Counted from the first letter of the stretch, positions 45,479-54,837 are shown. The stretch: 64,000 nucleotides of DNA from Microbacterium algeriense (GCF_008868005.1 NZ_WAAO01000002.1:372001-436000), one strand, 5' to 3'. Notes: generated by a model not told the origin, from the letters alone. Program-made: numbers and translations.

Positions 45479-46119
45479 GCGTACCGGTGCTCCGGACGGC
45501 CCGTGGTGCCGTAGCGCAGGCGCACCTCGACGACGGCCCTGCCCGCCAGTGCGGCGAGATGTCGCTGGGCGGTGGCGCGCGAGATGCCGATGCGTTCGCC
45601 GATCTCGGCGGCGGAGGCCTCGCCGTCACCGAGGGCGGCGAGCACGAGCTGCTCCGTCGCGGAACGCGACAGGGACACGGGCTCGCCGGCGCCGTGCAGG
45701 ATGGCGAGAGCCCTGTCGATGTCCTCCTGGCCCAGGACCCGGTCCCCGGCGAGCAGATTGCGGGAGCGCACATAACGGTCGAGGAGGCCGGTGAGGGCAC
45801 GCGTCTCGAACGGCTTGATCAGGTACCCGACGGCTCCCGACCTCAGCGCACGCCGTACGGTCTGCGCGTCGTCGGCCGCGGAGATGAGGATCGTGTCCAC
45901 ACCGGAATCGCGGGCGAAGGCGATCCCGTCGCCGTCGGGGAGGAAGACGTCGGCGACGAGCAGGTCCGGGCGCGAGGAGCGCAGGCTGTCGCGCGCCTCG
46001 ACGCAGGAGCGCACCGTGTCCACCACCGTGAACCCGGAGTGGTCGTCCACGATCGCCCTGTGCAGCTGGCCGACCCGGAAGTCGTCGTCGAGGATGAGCA
46101 CGCGCAGCGGCTCGGTCAT
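45466..46119 (-). CDS. Response regulator, CitB/DcuR/DpiA type
   Basis: A 217-residue two-component regulator. The receiver domain (about 1-120) has the acidic pair near Asp11-Asp13, the phospho-acceptor Asp57 in LLVADVFLPDGDG and the conserved Lys in YLIKPFE. The C-terminal helix-turn-helix (ASAAEIGERIGISRATAQRHL) matches CitB/DcuR regulators. ATG with GAAGGAGA upstream; it overlaps the kinase gene by 4 bp (ATGA). It probably binds the GCGCA-N3-TGCGC repeats upstream of the kinase and controls the divergent citrate transporter. Confidence 0.9.
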   Translation of the reverse strand: MTEPLRVLILDDDFRVGQLHRAIVDDHSGFTVVDTVRSCVEARDSLRSSRPDLLVADVFLPDGDGIAFARDSGVDTILISAADDAQTVRRALRSGAVGYLIKPFETRALTGLLDRYVRSRNLLAGDRVLGQEDIDRALAILHGAGEPVSLSRSATEQLVLAALGDGEASAAEIGERIGISRATAQRHLAALAGRAVVEVRLRYGTTGRPEHRYAART

Positions 46120-47768
46120 GGGTTCTCCTTCTGCTCGTGTGGTGCAGCGTCGACGACTCCGCCGAGGCGAGCCGCGAACACGGCGCCGTGCTCGTCGCCG
46201 CCCGGATCGATGACCCAGAGGTCGCCGCCGCTCCGGCGCGCGATCTCGGTGCACAGCGGCAGACCGATCCCGTGGCCGTGCAGACGATCGTCCGCGTCGT
46301 CGGCGTGGCGTGCCGTCGACGCATCGGGGGCCCCGAGCCCCGGTCCCGAATCGGCGACGGTGCACACGAGGGCGTCGCCGTCGCTGAGGACGGACACCTC
46401 GACCCACCGCGGGTCCCGCGGGCCGGAGACCGCGGCCGTGACGGCGTTGTCGATGAGGTTGCCGAGGACGGTCGCGACGTCCTCCGCCGCGCGCACGTTC
46501 CCGATCAGCTGGGTCTCCTCCGCGACCCGCAGCTCGACGCCGCGTTCGGCGGCCTCGACGCCCTTGGCGCCGAGGAACGAGTGGAGGAAGGGATCGCCGA
46601 GCAGGGCGAGGCCGGCGACGGGGAAGGCCACGGAGCCCCGGGCGACGAGTTCTCCGAGGAAGGTGCGCGCCTCGTCCACCCGCCCCGCATCGATCAGGCC
46701 GGCGGCGACATGCAGACGGTTCGCGAACTCGTGCCGCTGCACCCGGAGCGCCGATGTCATGGTCCGCACGGTCTCCAGTCGCTCCGTGAGAGCGATCAGG
46801 TCGGTCCGGTCGCGCACGATCAGCACGTCGCCGAGCGAGCGGCCCTCTCGGCGGACAGGGCGCGCGTCGAGGTACAGCAGCCGATCGCCGACCACGGCGC
46901 TCGTGCTGTCGACCCCGCCGGTGAACGCGTCGCGCACCGCGGCAGGGACCTCCAGCTCGTCCAGCGTGCGGCCGACAGGGGCGTCGAGGCCGAGCAGGCG
47001 GTCGGCTGCCGCGTTGCTCACCTGCACCGTGCCGTGCGGATCCACGGCGATCACTCCGTCGTCCACGCCGTCGAGCACAGCGGTCTGATTCTGCACGAGC
47101 GCCACGAGCTCCTCGGGTTGCACGCCGAGGGTCAGCCGCTCCCATCGGCGGCGGAGGAGCAGGAATGCGAGGAAGGCGAGACCCAGCGCTCCCGCTGCGG
47201 TGAGACCGATCACCAGGAGCAGCGGGGGAAGGTCGTCGAACACGCCGTTGCGCTCGAAGCCCACGCTGATCTCGCCGACGGGGGTGCCGGCGTCGTCGCG
47301 GACGGGCACCTTCGCCCGCGCGGATTCACCCAGCGTTCCGGTCTGCCAGTCGACGACCTCCCGTCCGGCGAGCACTTCCTCGAACGGCGTGCTCACCACC
47401 TCGCCGATGCGCGACGGGATCGGATGCGCCAGACGGATCCCCTCGTCGTCGGTGATGACGACGAACAGGGCGCCGGTGCGCGCCATGACCTCCGAGGAGA
47501 TCCGCTGTAGCTCTCCGTGGCGCAGGGCGACGGCGTCGGGCTCCTCGGGAGAGGCGGAGACGGCGGCCACTTCGGCGCGGACCTGCGGATCCTCCGCGAG
47601 CGTCCGCGCGATGCCGAGGGCGGTGGATTCGGCCTCGGCACGCAGCTGCTGGACCGCGAGGGCGAGATACACACCGGTGCAGAGCGCGACCACGAGGGCC
47701 ACGGCGGCGAGATGCATCAGCAGCGCGCGCGTCGCGAAACGAGGCCTGGTCCTCGGCATCCTCGACAT
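46116..47768 (-). CDS. Sensor histidine kinase, CitA/DcuS type
   Basis: A 550-residue membrane kinase. Two membrane helices (about 18-38 and 172-197) flank an extracytoplasmic PAS-like sensor domain. A cytosolic PAS domain (about 214-320) follows, then the dimerisation region with the phospho-acceptor His346 in VQRHEFANRLH. The ATPase domain has DNAVTAA, DSGPGLG and HGHGIGLPL. It is likely to sense citrate or another C4-C6 carboxylate outside the cell. The start at ATG 47768 has AAAGGAG upstream; TTG at 47786 lies before that sequence. It is the first gene of the two-component operon and diverges from the transporter. Confidence 0.9.
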   Translation of the reverse strand: MSRMPRTRPRFATRALLMHLAAVALVVALCTGVYLALAVQQLRAEAESTALGIARTLAEDPQVRAEVAAVSASPEEPDAVALRHGELQRISSEVMARTGALFVVITDDEGIRLAHPIPSRIGEVVSTPFEEVLAGREVVDWQTGTLGESARAKVPVRDDAGTPVGEISVGFERNGVFDDLPPLLLVIGLTAAGALGLAFLAFLLLRRRWERLTLGVQPEELVALVQNQTAVLDGVDDGVIAVDPHGTVQVSNAAADRLLGLDAPVGRTLDELEVPAAVRDAFTGGVDSTSAVVGDRLLYLDARPVRREGRSLGDVLIVRDRTDLIALTERLETVRTMTSALRVQRHEFANRLHVAAGLIDAGRVDEARTFLGELVARGSVAFPVAGLALLGDPFLHSFLGAKGVEAAERGVELRVAEETQLIGNVRAAEDVATVLGNLIDNAVTAAVSGPRDPRWVEVSVLSDGDALVCTVADSGPGLGAPDASTARHADDADDRLHGHGIGLPLCTEIARRSGGDLWVIDPGGDEHGAVFAARLGGVVDAAPHEQKENP

Positions 47769-47780
47769 CGGACTCCTTTC

Positions 47781-47793
47781 GCGCAATATGCGC
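47781..47793. promoter_or_regulatory. Operator-like dyad GCGCA-ATA-TGCGC
   Basis: A perfect 5-bp dyad with a 3-bp spacer, 3 bp upstream of the Shine-Dalgarno sequence of the sensor kinase gene. It is the first of two such sites, 27 bp centre to centre. Confidence 0.5.
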
Positions 47794-47806
47794 AGAACTC
47801 ACGCTA

Positions 47807-47821
47807 CGCGCACAATGCGCG
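47807..47821. promoter_or_regulatory. Operator-like dyad CGCGCA-CAA-TGCGCG
   Basis: A perfect 6-bp dyad with a 3-bp spacer and the same GCGCA/TGCGC core as the site at 47781. Both lie in the 145-bp divergent gap between the kinase gene and the CitMHS gene and are candidate sites of the response regulator. Confidence 0.5.
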
Positions 47822-47913
47822 GGAATGCGGCATACCGCGCCTCGGGCCGGCCGATTGCCTAGTCTCATCGAGATCCGTCGGAGAGGACGGAGCGACGACG
47901 AAGGAGTCACCGC

Positions 47914-49461
47914 ATGCCTGACGCACTGACCGTACTGATCGCTGCCGCCGAAGAGGAGGCGCCGACGTACGACGTGGCGTTCGTGCCGCCGGAGTGGATC
48001 CTGGTGCTCCTCGGGTTCACGATGGTGCTCACGTTCATGACGCTCATCATGACGAAGCGCCTCACCCCGATGGTGGCACTGATCCTCGTGCCGACCGCTT
48101 TCGGTCTCTTCGCCGGAGCAGGGCTGGGACTCGGAGACATGATCCTCGATTCCATCGGCACGATGGCGCCGACGGCGGCCCTGCTGATGTTCGCGATCAT
48201 GTTCTTCGGCATCATGATCGACGTCGGGCTCTTCGATCCCCTCATCCGGATGATCACGCGCCTGCTCGGAGACGACCCGGCGAAGGTCGTGCTGGGCACG
48301 GCGATCCTCGCGGGTGCGGTCTCCCTGGACGGAGACGGCTCGACGACATTCATCATCACGACGTCCGCGATGCTGCCCATCTACCTGCGGCTCGGGATGA
48401 GTCCTGTCGTGCTCACGTGCGTCGCGGGGCTCATGAACGGCACCTTGAACATCGTGCCGTGGGGCGGCCCCACCGTGCGGGCGGCGACCGCGCTCGGGCT
48501 CCAGCCGACCGACATCTTCGTGCCGATGCTGCCCGCGCTCGGTGCCGGCCTCCTCGTGGCACTCGGGTTCGCCTGGCTCCTCGGGCTGGGGGAGCGCCGC
48601 CGACTCGGGGCCCTCGACCCGGATGCGCGGCTCACGGGTGCGGACGGAGGCGCGCTGACGAACGTCCCGCGGATCTTCCGTGGCGCCGAGCTGAAGCCGG
48701 GCGCGCGCGCCTCGCTGCGCACGGGCAACCTCGTCGTCGTCGCGGGCGGCCGCGCCCCCGTCGCCGCGGGAAGCGTCGACCCTGCGGACACGGCGATGGC
48801 CGACACGATGCTGGATCCGGCTCGGCCGACGCTCCGCCCACGACTGATCTGGTTCAACCTCCTGCTCACCGTCGCGGTGATGGTCCTGCTGGTGATCGAC
48901 ATCCTGCCGCTGCCGTACGTGTTCATGGTAGGGGCCGGGATCGCTCTGCTCGTGAACTTCCGCGGAGTCAAGGAGCAGGCGTCGGAGATCGTCGCCCATG
49001 CACCGAGCATCGTCGGCGTCGTCTCGATGGTGATCGCCGCCGGCGTGCTCGTCGGAGTGCTCTCCGGCACCGGGATGGTGGATGCCATGGCGACGTGGAT
49101 CACCACCGTGCTGCCGCCGGCGCTCGGGCCGTTCCTGGCCCCGATCACCGGGCTCCTCTCCATCCCGTTCACGTTCTTCATGTCCAACGACGCCTTCTAC
49201 TTCGGCATCCTCCCGGTGCTCGCCCAGAGCGCGGCGAACTTCGGCATCGACCCGGTCGAGATGGCGCGAGCCTCGATCACCGGGCAGCCGGTGCATCTGC
49301 AGAGCCCGCTCGTCCCGGCGATCCTGCTGCTCGTCTCGCTCGCGGGCGTGAACCTCGGAGACCACCACCGCAAGGTGCTGTGGCGCGCGGCGATCGTCTC
49401 GCTGGTCATGCTCGGCATCGGCATCGTGAGCGGGGCCGTCCCGTTCTTCGTGGCGCAGTGA
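47914..49461 (+). CDS. CitMHS family citrate-metal:H+ symporter
   Basis: A 515-residue membrane transporter with about 12 helices. The conserved family motifs are visible: LDGDGSTTFIITTSA in the first half, NIVPWGGPT, then FFMSNDAFYFGILP and the final SPLVPAILLLVSLAGVNLGDH in the second. CitMHS proteins take up citrate complexed with a divalent metal. It diverges from the CitA/DcuS-type two-component system that probably controls it. The start is ATG with AAGGAG upstream. The specific metal cannot be read from sequence. Confidence 0.9.
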   Translation: MPDALTVLIAAAEEEAPTYDVAFVPPEWILVLLGFTMVLTFMTLIMTKRLTPMVALILVPTAFGLFAGAGLGLGDMILDSIGTMAPTAALLMFAIMFFGIMIDVGLFDPLIRMITRLLGDDPAKVVLGTAILAGAVSLDGDGSTTFIITTSAMLPIYLRLGMSPVVLTCVAGLMNGTLNIVPWGGPTVRAATALGLQPTDIFVPMLPALGAGLLVALGFAWLLGLGERRRLGALDPDARLTGADGGALTNVPRIFRGAELKPGARASLRTGNLVVVAGGRAPVAAGSVDPADTAMADTMLDPARPTLRPRLIWFNLLLTVAVMVLLVIDILPLPYVFMVGAGIALLVNFRGVKEQASEIVAHAPSIVGVVSMVIAAGVLVGVLSGTGMVDAMATWITTVLPPALGPFLAPITGLLSIPFTFFMSNDAFYFGILPVLAQSAANFGIDPVEMARASITGQPVHLQSPLVPAILLLVSLAGVNLGDHHRKVLWRAAIVSLVMLGIGIVSGAVPFFVAQ

Positions 49462-49481
49462 CCGTCGGGCACGCGGGGCGA

Positions 49482-49487
49482 TAGGCT
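49482..49487 (+). promoter_or_regulatory. -10 element, leaderless start of the holin-like gene
   Basis: TAGGCT ends 6 nt before the GTG at 49494, so transcription should start at or next to the start codon. Confidence 0.45.
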
Positions 49488-49493
49488 CTGCGC

Positions 49494-49910
49494 GTGATCA
49501 CCTTTCTCTTCCGCGGTCTGATGTACGTCGTGTCCGCCGGGCTCGGTCTGATCGCAGCCGATCTGCTGCTCGACGGGTTCCAGATCCAGTGGGACAAGTG
49601 GTGGGGCTTCGTCGTCTGCGTGCTGATCTTCGCGATCCTGCAGACCGTGCTCTCGCCGTGGGTCAGCAAGGTCGCCGACAGATACGCCCCCGTGCTGATG
49701 GGCGGGATCGGGATCGTGTCGACGCTGATCTCGCTCGTCGTCGTGGTGCTGCTGCCGATCGGCGGTCTGCGCATCACCGATCTCACCGGCTGGCTGCTGG
49801 GCGCCGTGATCGTCTGGCTGATCACCGCGCTCGGCAGCGTCCTGCTGCCGCTCCTCTTCCTCCGGAAGAAGGTCGACGCCGCCAAGGGACGCCGCGGCTC
49901 CGAACGCTGA
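49494..49910 (+). CDS. Phage-holin-like family IV small membrane protein
   Basis: A 138-residue protein with four membrane helices (about 4-25, 37-57, 67-88 and 98-120), typical of the phage-holin superfamily IV group (YvlD-like), which are normal chromosomal proteins. The motifs LLDGFQIQW and the TGWLLGAVIVWLI region fit. There is no phage context here. Start at GTG with no Shine-Dalgarno sequence and a -10 next to it. It ends 4 bp from the convergent cysE. Confidence 0.8.
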   Translation: MITFLFRGLMYVVSAGLGLIAADLLLDGFQIQWDKWWGFVVCVLIFAILQTVLSPWVSKVADRYAPVLMGGIGIVSTLISLVVVVLLPIGGLRITDLTGWLLGAVIVWLITALGSVLLPLLFLRKKVDAAKGRRGSER

Positions 49911-49914
49911 GGTC

Positions 49915-50484
49915 TCAGATGGCGTAGTCGGGCGCGGTGAGCAGCGCCCTCGTGTCCTCGCCGACCGTGCGCTGACGAGGCTTCGCCGGCACGCCGACGA
50001 GGATGCTGTCCGCCGGGGCATCGCGCGTCACGACGGCGTTCGCCCCGACGACCGAGTGTGCGCCGATCGTGATGGGGCCGAGGATCTTCGCGCCGGCGCC
50101 GACGGCGACCCCGTCCTGAAGGGTGGGATGCCGCTTGCCGGCGGTGCGGGTGCGACCGCCGAGGGTGACGCCGTGATACATCAGCACGTCGTCACCCACC
50201 TCGGCGGTCTCGCCGATGACGACGCCCATGCCGTGATCGATGAAGAAGCGTCGACCGATCCGCGCTCCCGGATGGATCTCGATGCCCGTCAGCCAGCGCG
50301 AGATCTGCGAGCAGGCGCGGGCGAGCAGCCGGAGGCGGCGACGCCACAGCGCATGCGAGACGCGGTGCGCCCACACCGCGTGCAGTCCCGGGTAGAGCAG
50401 CGCGACCTCGAGAGAGCTGCGTGCCGCGGGGTCGCGCAGACGGGCCGCGGCGATGTCCTCGCGCATCCGCGCGATCATTCCCAT
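49915..50484 (-). CDS. cysE: Serine O-acetyltransferase
   Basis: A 189-residue enzyme that acetylates serine for cysteine synthesis. The N-terminal helical part ([19 protein letters not shown]) is short, as in actinobacterial and plant-type short forms. The left-handed beta-helix is built from hexapeptides ([36 protein letters not shown]-like repeats) with the catalytic His in DHGMG. The start at ATG 50484 is 7 bp after the cysK stop; the two form one operon. The Shine-Dalgarno sequence is weak. Confidence 0.93.
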   Translation of the reverse strand: MGMIARMREDIAAARLRDPAARSSLEVALLYPGLHAVWAHRVSHALWRRRLRLLARACSQISRWLTGIEIHPGARIGRRFFIDHGMGVVIGETAEVGDDVLMYHGVTLGGRTRTAGKRHPTLQDGVAVGAGAKILGPITIGAHSVVGANAVVTRDAPADSILVGVPAKPRQRTVGEDTRALLTAPDYAI

Positions 50485-50491
50485 GTGCGGC

Positions 50492-51430
50492 TCAGACTTC
50501 GCGCAGATCCTCGAACAGCGCGGTGGAGAGGTAGCGCTCACCGGTGTCCGGGATCACGACGACGATGGTCTTGCCGGCGTTCTCGGGGCGCGCGGCGACC
50601 TTCAGCGCGGCGGCGACGGCCGCCCCGGACGACATGCCGACCAGTAGCCCCTCCTTCGCCGCGAGGTCCCGCGCGACGCGCAGCGACTCGTCGAACTCGG
50701 CCGTGATGATCTCGTCCAGCACCTCGCGGTCGAGCACCTCCGGGACGAAGTTCGGGCCGATGCCCTGGATCTTGTGCGGGCCGGGGTGGCCCTCGGTCAG
50801 CACGGGGGAGTCCTTGGGCTCGACCGCGATCACCTGGACGCCGGGCTTGGCCGCCTTGAGAGCCTGCCCGGTGCCGGTGACCGTTCCGCCGGTGCCCACG
50901 CCGGCGATGAAGACGTCCACCGCGCCGTCGGTGTCGCGGAGGATCTCCTGCGCCGTGGTCTCCCGGTGGATCTGCGGGTTCGCCGGATTCTCGAACTGGC
51001 GGATCCAGATGGCACCGGGGGTCTCGGCGACGATGCGCTCGACCTCCGCGATGGCCCCCTTCATCCCCAGGGTGGGATCGGTGAGCACGATCTCCGCACC
51101 GAACGCCTTGAGCAGCACGCGGCGCTCCTTCGACATCGACGCCGGCATCGTCAGGATGACGCGGTAGCCCCGCGCCGCACCCACCATCGCGAGCGCGATG
51201 CCGGTGTTGCCGCTTGTGGACTCCACGATGGTGCCGCCCGGCTTCAGCTCGCCGGATGCCTCTGCGGCGTTGATCATGGCGATGCCGATGCGATCCTTCA
51301 CGCTCGACGCCGGGTTGTAGTACTCGAGCTTGGCGAGGACGGTCGCTCCGAGTCCCTCGGTCACGCGGTTCAGACGGACGAGCGGGGTGTTGCCGAAAGC
51401 GGTGGTGATGTCGGCGTGGATACCGGGCAT
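50492..51430 (-). CDS. cysK: Cysteine synthase (O-acetylserine sulfhydrylase)
   Basis: A 312-residue PLP enzyme of fold type II that makes cysteine from O-acetylserine and sulfide. Lys45 in [11 protein letters not shown] binds PLP. The substrate loop is STSGNTG, the phosphate loop [10 protein letters not shown], and the C-terminal [12 protein letters not shown] is typical. ATG with AGGAAGG upstream. It is followed by cysE in the same operon. The expected product of the window's sulfate genes would feed this step, but the assimilation genes are not here. Confidence 0.95.
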   Translation of the reverse strand: MPGIHADITTAFGNTPLVRLNRVTEGLGATVLAKLEYYNPASSVKDRIGIAMINAAEASGELKPGGTIVESTSGNTGIALAMVGAARGYRVILTMPASMSKERRVLLKAFGAEIVLTDPTLGMKGAIAEVERIVAETPGAIWIRQFENPANPQIHRETTAQEILRDTDGAVDVFIAGVGTGGTVTGTGQALKAAKPGVQVIAVEPKDSPVLTEGHPGPHKIQGIGPNFVPEVLDREVLDEIITAEFDESLRVARDLAAKEGLLVGMSSGAAVAAALKVAARPENAGKTIVVVIPDTGERYLSTALFEDLREV

Positions 51431-51516
51431 GAGGAGCCTTCCTGTGCGGGGTCGCTGCCGCACCAGCCTAGGCGAGCGCCCTGTGAGCGAGGGCATTGTG
51501 ACGACCGTCGGCACTC

Positions 51517-51522
51517 TACGCT
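51517..51522 (+). promoter_or_regulatory. -10 element, leaderless start of prmC
   Basis: TACGCT ends 7 nt before the prmC ATG at 51530, in the gap diverging from cysK. Confidence 0.4.
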
Positions 51523-51529
51523 GGAACGC

Positions 51530-52390
51530 ATGCCCGACTCCTCCCTCTCCGCCGTCGTCCGCGCCGCCGCACAGCGCCTGGCCGATGTCGGCGTGCCTGA
51601 TCCTCTGGTGGACGCCGAGCTGCTCGCCGGTCACGTCACCGGCCGGCGCAGGGGAGAGGTGCAGGCGGCGATCGTCCGGGGCGATCGGATCGACGAGGAG
51701 GATGCGGCGGCGCTGGAGGCGCTCGTGGTGCGCCGTTGCGCACGCGAGCCGCTGCAGCACATCACCGGCACGGCCCCGTTCCGCCATCTCGAGCTGGCGG
51801 TCGGCCCCGGAGTGTTCGTCCCGCGGCCGGAGACCGAGACGGTCGTGCAGTACGCGATCGACGCACTGCTGAATGCCGCGGAGCCGGCGCCGATCGGTGT
51901 CGATCTCGGCACGGGAAGCGGCGCGATCGCCCTCGCCATGGCCACCGAGGTGCCCCACGCCCGGATCTTCGCCGCGGAGCTGTCCGCCGACGCGCACGCC
52001 TGGGCCAGCCGCAACGTCGCCGGCGTCGAGAACCTGACGCTCGTGCTGGCGGACCTCGACGAGGCCTTCCCGGAACTCGACGGTGAGGCGACCGTCGTCA
52101 TCTCCAATCCGCCCTACGTCCCGGACGCCGCCATCCCGCGCGACCCGGAGGTGCGGCTCTTCGATCCCGCGATGGCCCTCTACGGAGGCGAGGACGGTCT
52201 GGACGTCGTCCGAAGGCTCAGCACGCGCGCGCTGCGGCTGCTGCACCCGGGTGGGCTGCTGGTCATCGAGCACGGCGAGCTGCAGGGAGAGGCGATCAGG
52301 GCGATCCTCACGGCGGACGGCTGGAGGGCGGCGGCGACGCACCGTGATCTCACGTTGCGAGACCGCACCACCACGGCGCTGCGACCCTGA
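51530..52390 (+). CDS. prmC: Peptide chain release factor N5-glutamine methyltransferase
   Basis: A 286-residue methyltransferase that methylates the Gln of the GGQ motif of release factors. The N-terminal helical domain (about 1-75) is followed by the SAM-binding fold ([13 protein letters not shown], about 125-137) and the NPPY catalytic motif at 193-196. The start at ATG 51530 fits homology and lies just after a -10, so it appears leaderless. In many actinobacteria it follows prfA directly; here about 6 kb intervene. tsaC is 52 bp downstream. Confidence 0.94.
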   Translation: MPDSSLSAVVRAAAQRLADVGVPDPLVDAELLAGHVTGRRRGEVQAAIVRGDRIDEEDAAALEALVVRRCAREPLQHITGTAPFRHLELAVGPGVFVPRPETETVVQYAIDALLNAAEPAPIGVDLGTGSGAIALAMATEVPHARIFAAELSADAHAWASRNVAGVENLTLVLADLDEAFPELDGEATVVISNPPYVPDAAIPRDPEVRLFDPAMALYGGEDGLDVVRRLSTRALRLLHPGGLLVIEHGELQGEAIRAILTADGWRAAATHRDLTLRDRTTTALRP

Positions 52391-52427
52391 TCAGGCGGCT
52401 CCGAGCATGCGCGACACCCCGGACGCA

Positions 52428-52433
52428 TAGAAT
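52428..52433 (+). promoter_or_regulatory. -10 element, near-leaderless start of tsaC
   Basis: TAGAAT ends 9 nt before the ATG at 52443, so the mRNA would begin about 2-3 nt ahead of the start codon. Confidence 0.45.
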
Positions 52434-52442
52434 CGAACCGTC

Positions 52443-53138
52443 ATGTCCCCCATCTTCGACTGCCGCGACGAGTCGCAGCTGCTCGCCGGCATGCGCCATG
52501 CGCGCCAGGCGATCGGCCGCGGCGACCTCATCGTCATGCCCACAGACACGGTGTACGGCGTCGCCGCCGACGCCTTCTCCCCGGCCGCCGTGCAGCGGCT
52601 CCTCGATGCGAAGGGGCGGGGCCGCGACCAGCCGCCGCCCGTCCTGATCGGCACCAAGGAGACGCTGAGCGCGCTGGCGGAGTCCGTCCCCGAGCCGGTG
52701 GAGCGCCTCGTCGAGGCCTTCTGGCCGGGCGGACTCACGATCGTGCTCCCTGCGCAGCCGTCGCTGGTGTGGGACCTGGGCGAGACGCTCGGGACCGTCG
52801 CCGTGCGGATGCCCGAAGGACGCGTCGCCCTCGAGCTGCTGGCGGAGACGGGGCCGCTCGCGGTCTCCAGCGCGAATCTCACGGGCCGTGCAGCGGCCAT
52901 CTCCGCCCTGGACGCCGAGAAGATGCTCGGCGAGAGCGTCGCGGTGTACCTCGACGACGGCCTCAGTCGCGACGGCATCGCCTCGACCATCGTCGATGCG
53001 ACCTCCCTCGTGCGCCGCGATGCGGAGGACGCCACCGCAGTCGTGCGGATCCTGCGCGACGGCGCCGTCAGCCGCGAGCAGCTGAGAGAGGTGCTCGGCG
53101 ACCTGCTCGAGCCGGAGGAGCAGGACGGGGATTCGTGA
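52443..53138 (+). CDS. tsaC: L-threonylcarbamoyladenylate synthase (Sua5/YrdC/YwlC)
   Basis: A 231-residue YrdC-domain protein. It makes threonylcarbamoyl-AMP from threonine, bicarbonate and ATP, the first step of the t6A modification of tRNA. The signature GDLIVMPTDTVYGVAADA (about 27-44), then FWPGGLTIVL and AVSSANLTG, are clear. There is no C-terminal Sua5 domain. The end overlaps the next gene (GTGA). Its place before a wecA-like gene and the atp operon is conserved in actinobacteria. Confidence 0.92.
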   Translation: MSPIFDCRDESQLLAGMRHARQAIGRGDLIVMPTDTVYGVAADAFSPAAVQRLLDAKGRGRDQPPPVLIGTKETLSALAESVPEPVERLVEAFWPGGLTIVLPAQPSLVWDLGETLGTVAVRMPEGRVALELLAETGPLAVSSANLTGRAAAISALDAEKMLGESVAVYLDDGLSRDGIASTIVDATSLVRRDAEDATAVVRILRDGAVSREQLREVLGDLLEPEEQDGDS

Positions 53139-54307
53139 AGCAGTATCTCTTCACGATCATCCTCACCGCCGCGATCACGTTCGCACTGACCTGGGCGGTG
53201 TGGCGGCTGAGCCTCCGTTACAAGCTCTACCCCGGCATCCGGGAGCGCGACGTCCATACGACGCCGACGCCGCGGCTCGGCGGCGTCGCGATCTTCCTCG
53301 GCATCGCTGCGGCATTCGGGTTCTCCGCGGTGAACCCCTTCTTCCAGAGCATCTGGATCCCGCCGCAGACGATGTGGTCGATCCTCGGCGCCTCGCTGCT
53401 CATCGCGGTCATCGGCGTCGTCGACGACCTGTGGGACATCGACTGGATGATCAAGCTCGGCGCGCAGTTCCTCGCGGCGGGACTCATCACGGTGGGCGGG
53501 GGACTGCAGATCCTGTCGTTGCCGTTCGGGGACCTGATCGTCGTATCGAGCTGGCTGAGCATCACGATCACGATGTTCGCGATCGTGATCGTGATGAACG
53601 CCGTCAACTTCATCGACGGTCTCGACGGACTCGTCGCCGGGGTGTGCCTCATCTCGAACGGCGTCTTCTTCGCCTACTCCTACATCTTCACCCGCGACTC
53701 CGGCGCCTCCAGCTACTTCAACCTGTCGACGTTCCTCGCTGCTGTGCTGATCGGCGCCTGCCTCGGCTTCCTGCCGTTGAACTGGAGTCCGGCGAAGCTG
53801 TTCATGGGCGACTCGGGCGCGCTCGTGATCGGGCTGCTCATGGCGACGTCGGCGATCGCGATCACGGGCCAGATGGATCCCTCGGCCCTCGACCCCGAGC
53901 GACTCGGGCGGTCTCAGCTGGTCGGCGCCTTCCTGCCCGTCCTGCTTCCGCTGCTGGTCGTCCTGCTCCCGCTGCTCGATTTCGGCCTCGCGGTGCTGCG
54001 CCGGATGAGCGCGGGGCGCTCACCGTTCTCGCCCGACCGCAAGCACCTGCATCACCGCATGCTCGACCTCGGCCACCGCGATCGCGACGCCGTGCTGATC
54101 TTCTACGCCTGGACCGCCGTGATCTCGCTCGCCGTGCTGCTGATGTACGTCGGCGCGCGGGAGGACTGGCCCGGCCAGTACCTGCCCGGCGTCGGCTTCG
54201 GCGTCCTCGGCATCGCCGCCTGCCTCTTCATCACCCTGAGCCCCAGCCGCAGCGGTCGCCGCGCAGCGGACGCCGAACCCGACCCGACACCCGTGGAGCC
54301 CTCATGA
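53135..54307 (+). CDS. Undecaprenyl-phosphate sugar-1-phosphate transferase (WecA/TagO-like)
   Basis: A 390-residue membrane enzyme of the MraY/WecA family that transfers a GlcNAc-1-phosphate-type group to undecaprenyl phosphate, starting a cell-wall glycopolymer. About eleven helices. The Mg-binding DD is in VIGVVDDLWDIDW, the catalytic NFIDGLDGL follows, then LFMGDSGAL, and a His-rich cytosolic loop, FSPDRKHLHHRML. Start is GTG at 53135, overlapping tsaC by 4 bp. It overlaps the next gene by 4 bp (ATGA). Confidence 0.93.
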   Translation: MKQYLFTIILTAAITFALTWAVWRLSLRYKLYPGIRERDVHTTPTPRLGGVAIFLGIAAAFGFSAVNPFFQSIWIPPQTMWSILGASLLIAVIGVVDDLWDIDWMIKLGAQFLAAGLITVGGGLQILSLPFGDLIVVSSWLSITITMFAIVIVMNAVNFIDGLDGLVAGVCLISNGVFFAYSYIFTRDSGASSYFNLSTFLAAVLIGACLGFLPLNWSPAKLFMGDSGALVIGLLMATSAIAITGQMDPSALDPERLGRSQLVGAFLPVLLPLLVVLLPLLDFGLAVLRRMSAGRSPFSPDRKHLHHRMLDLGHRDRDAVLIFYAWTAVISLAVLLMYVGAREDWPGQYLPGVGFGVLGIAACLFITLSPSRSGRRAADAEPDPTPVEPS

Positions 54308-54822
54308 GCCCGAGTCCTGTTTCCAGCACGCCGATCCTGCGCCGCACCCTGATCTGGTCGGCGGTGGCGACCGGCGTCCTGGCCGTCGTCGCCGGCGGCG
54401 TGGGATTCCTCGTGGCACAGGGGGAGGGGCTCGTCAGCGGGCTGCTCGGCGTCCTGCTCGCCGCGCTCTTCCTCGCGATCACCGGCATCAGCATCCTGAT
54501 CGCCAACCGCTGGTACGGCGACCCGCTCTACGTGCAGCTCTTCTTCGCGATCGTCCTCGGTGGCTGGCTGCTGAAGCTGGGCGTGTTCGTCCTGGTGATG
54601 ATCCTGCTCGCGGGGCAGCCGTGGCTCGACCCGATGGTGTTCTTCCTGTCGATCGTGGCCGGAGTGCTGATGTCTCTCGCGATCGATGTCGTCGTCCTCA
54701 CGCAGATGCGGCTGCCGAGCGTCAGCGACACCACGCTGCCGACGGAGGTTCCGGAGGATCGCGCTCCCGGCACGGCGAATCACATCGATGAGGGACCCGT
54801 CGAAGAGGGCCCGCGGTCTTAG
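54304..54822 (+). CDS. AtpI-like membrane protein
   Basis: A 172-residue protein with four membrane helices (about 15-36, 40-63, 75-98 and 104-126) and a charged, acidic tail of about 40 residues. Position directly before the ATP synthase operon and after a wecA-like gene is that of AtpI/ATP synthase protein I in actinobacteria, thought to help assemble the c-ring or move Mg ions. Sequence similarity to AtpI is weak by eye, so the name rests on context and topology. Confidence 0.7.
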   Translation: MSPSPVSSTPILRRTLIWSAVATGVLAVVAGGVGFLVAQGEGLVSGLLGVLLAALFLAITGISILIANRWYGDPLYVQLFFAIVLGGWLLKLGVFVLVMILLAGQPWLDPMVFFLSIVAGVLMSLAIDVVVLTQMRLPSVSDTTLPTEVPEDRAPGTANHIDEGPVEEGPRS

Positions 54823-54837
54823 GGCACCCTCAGATTC

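Noticed and set aside
49494-49910. Possible phage remnant because of the holin-like protein
   Set aside because: Superfamily IV holin-like proteins are ordinary chromosomal genes, and no other phage gene is near.
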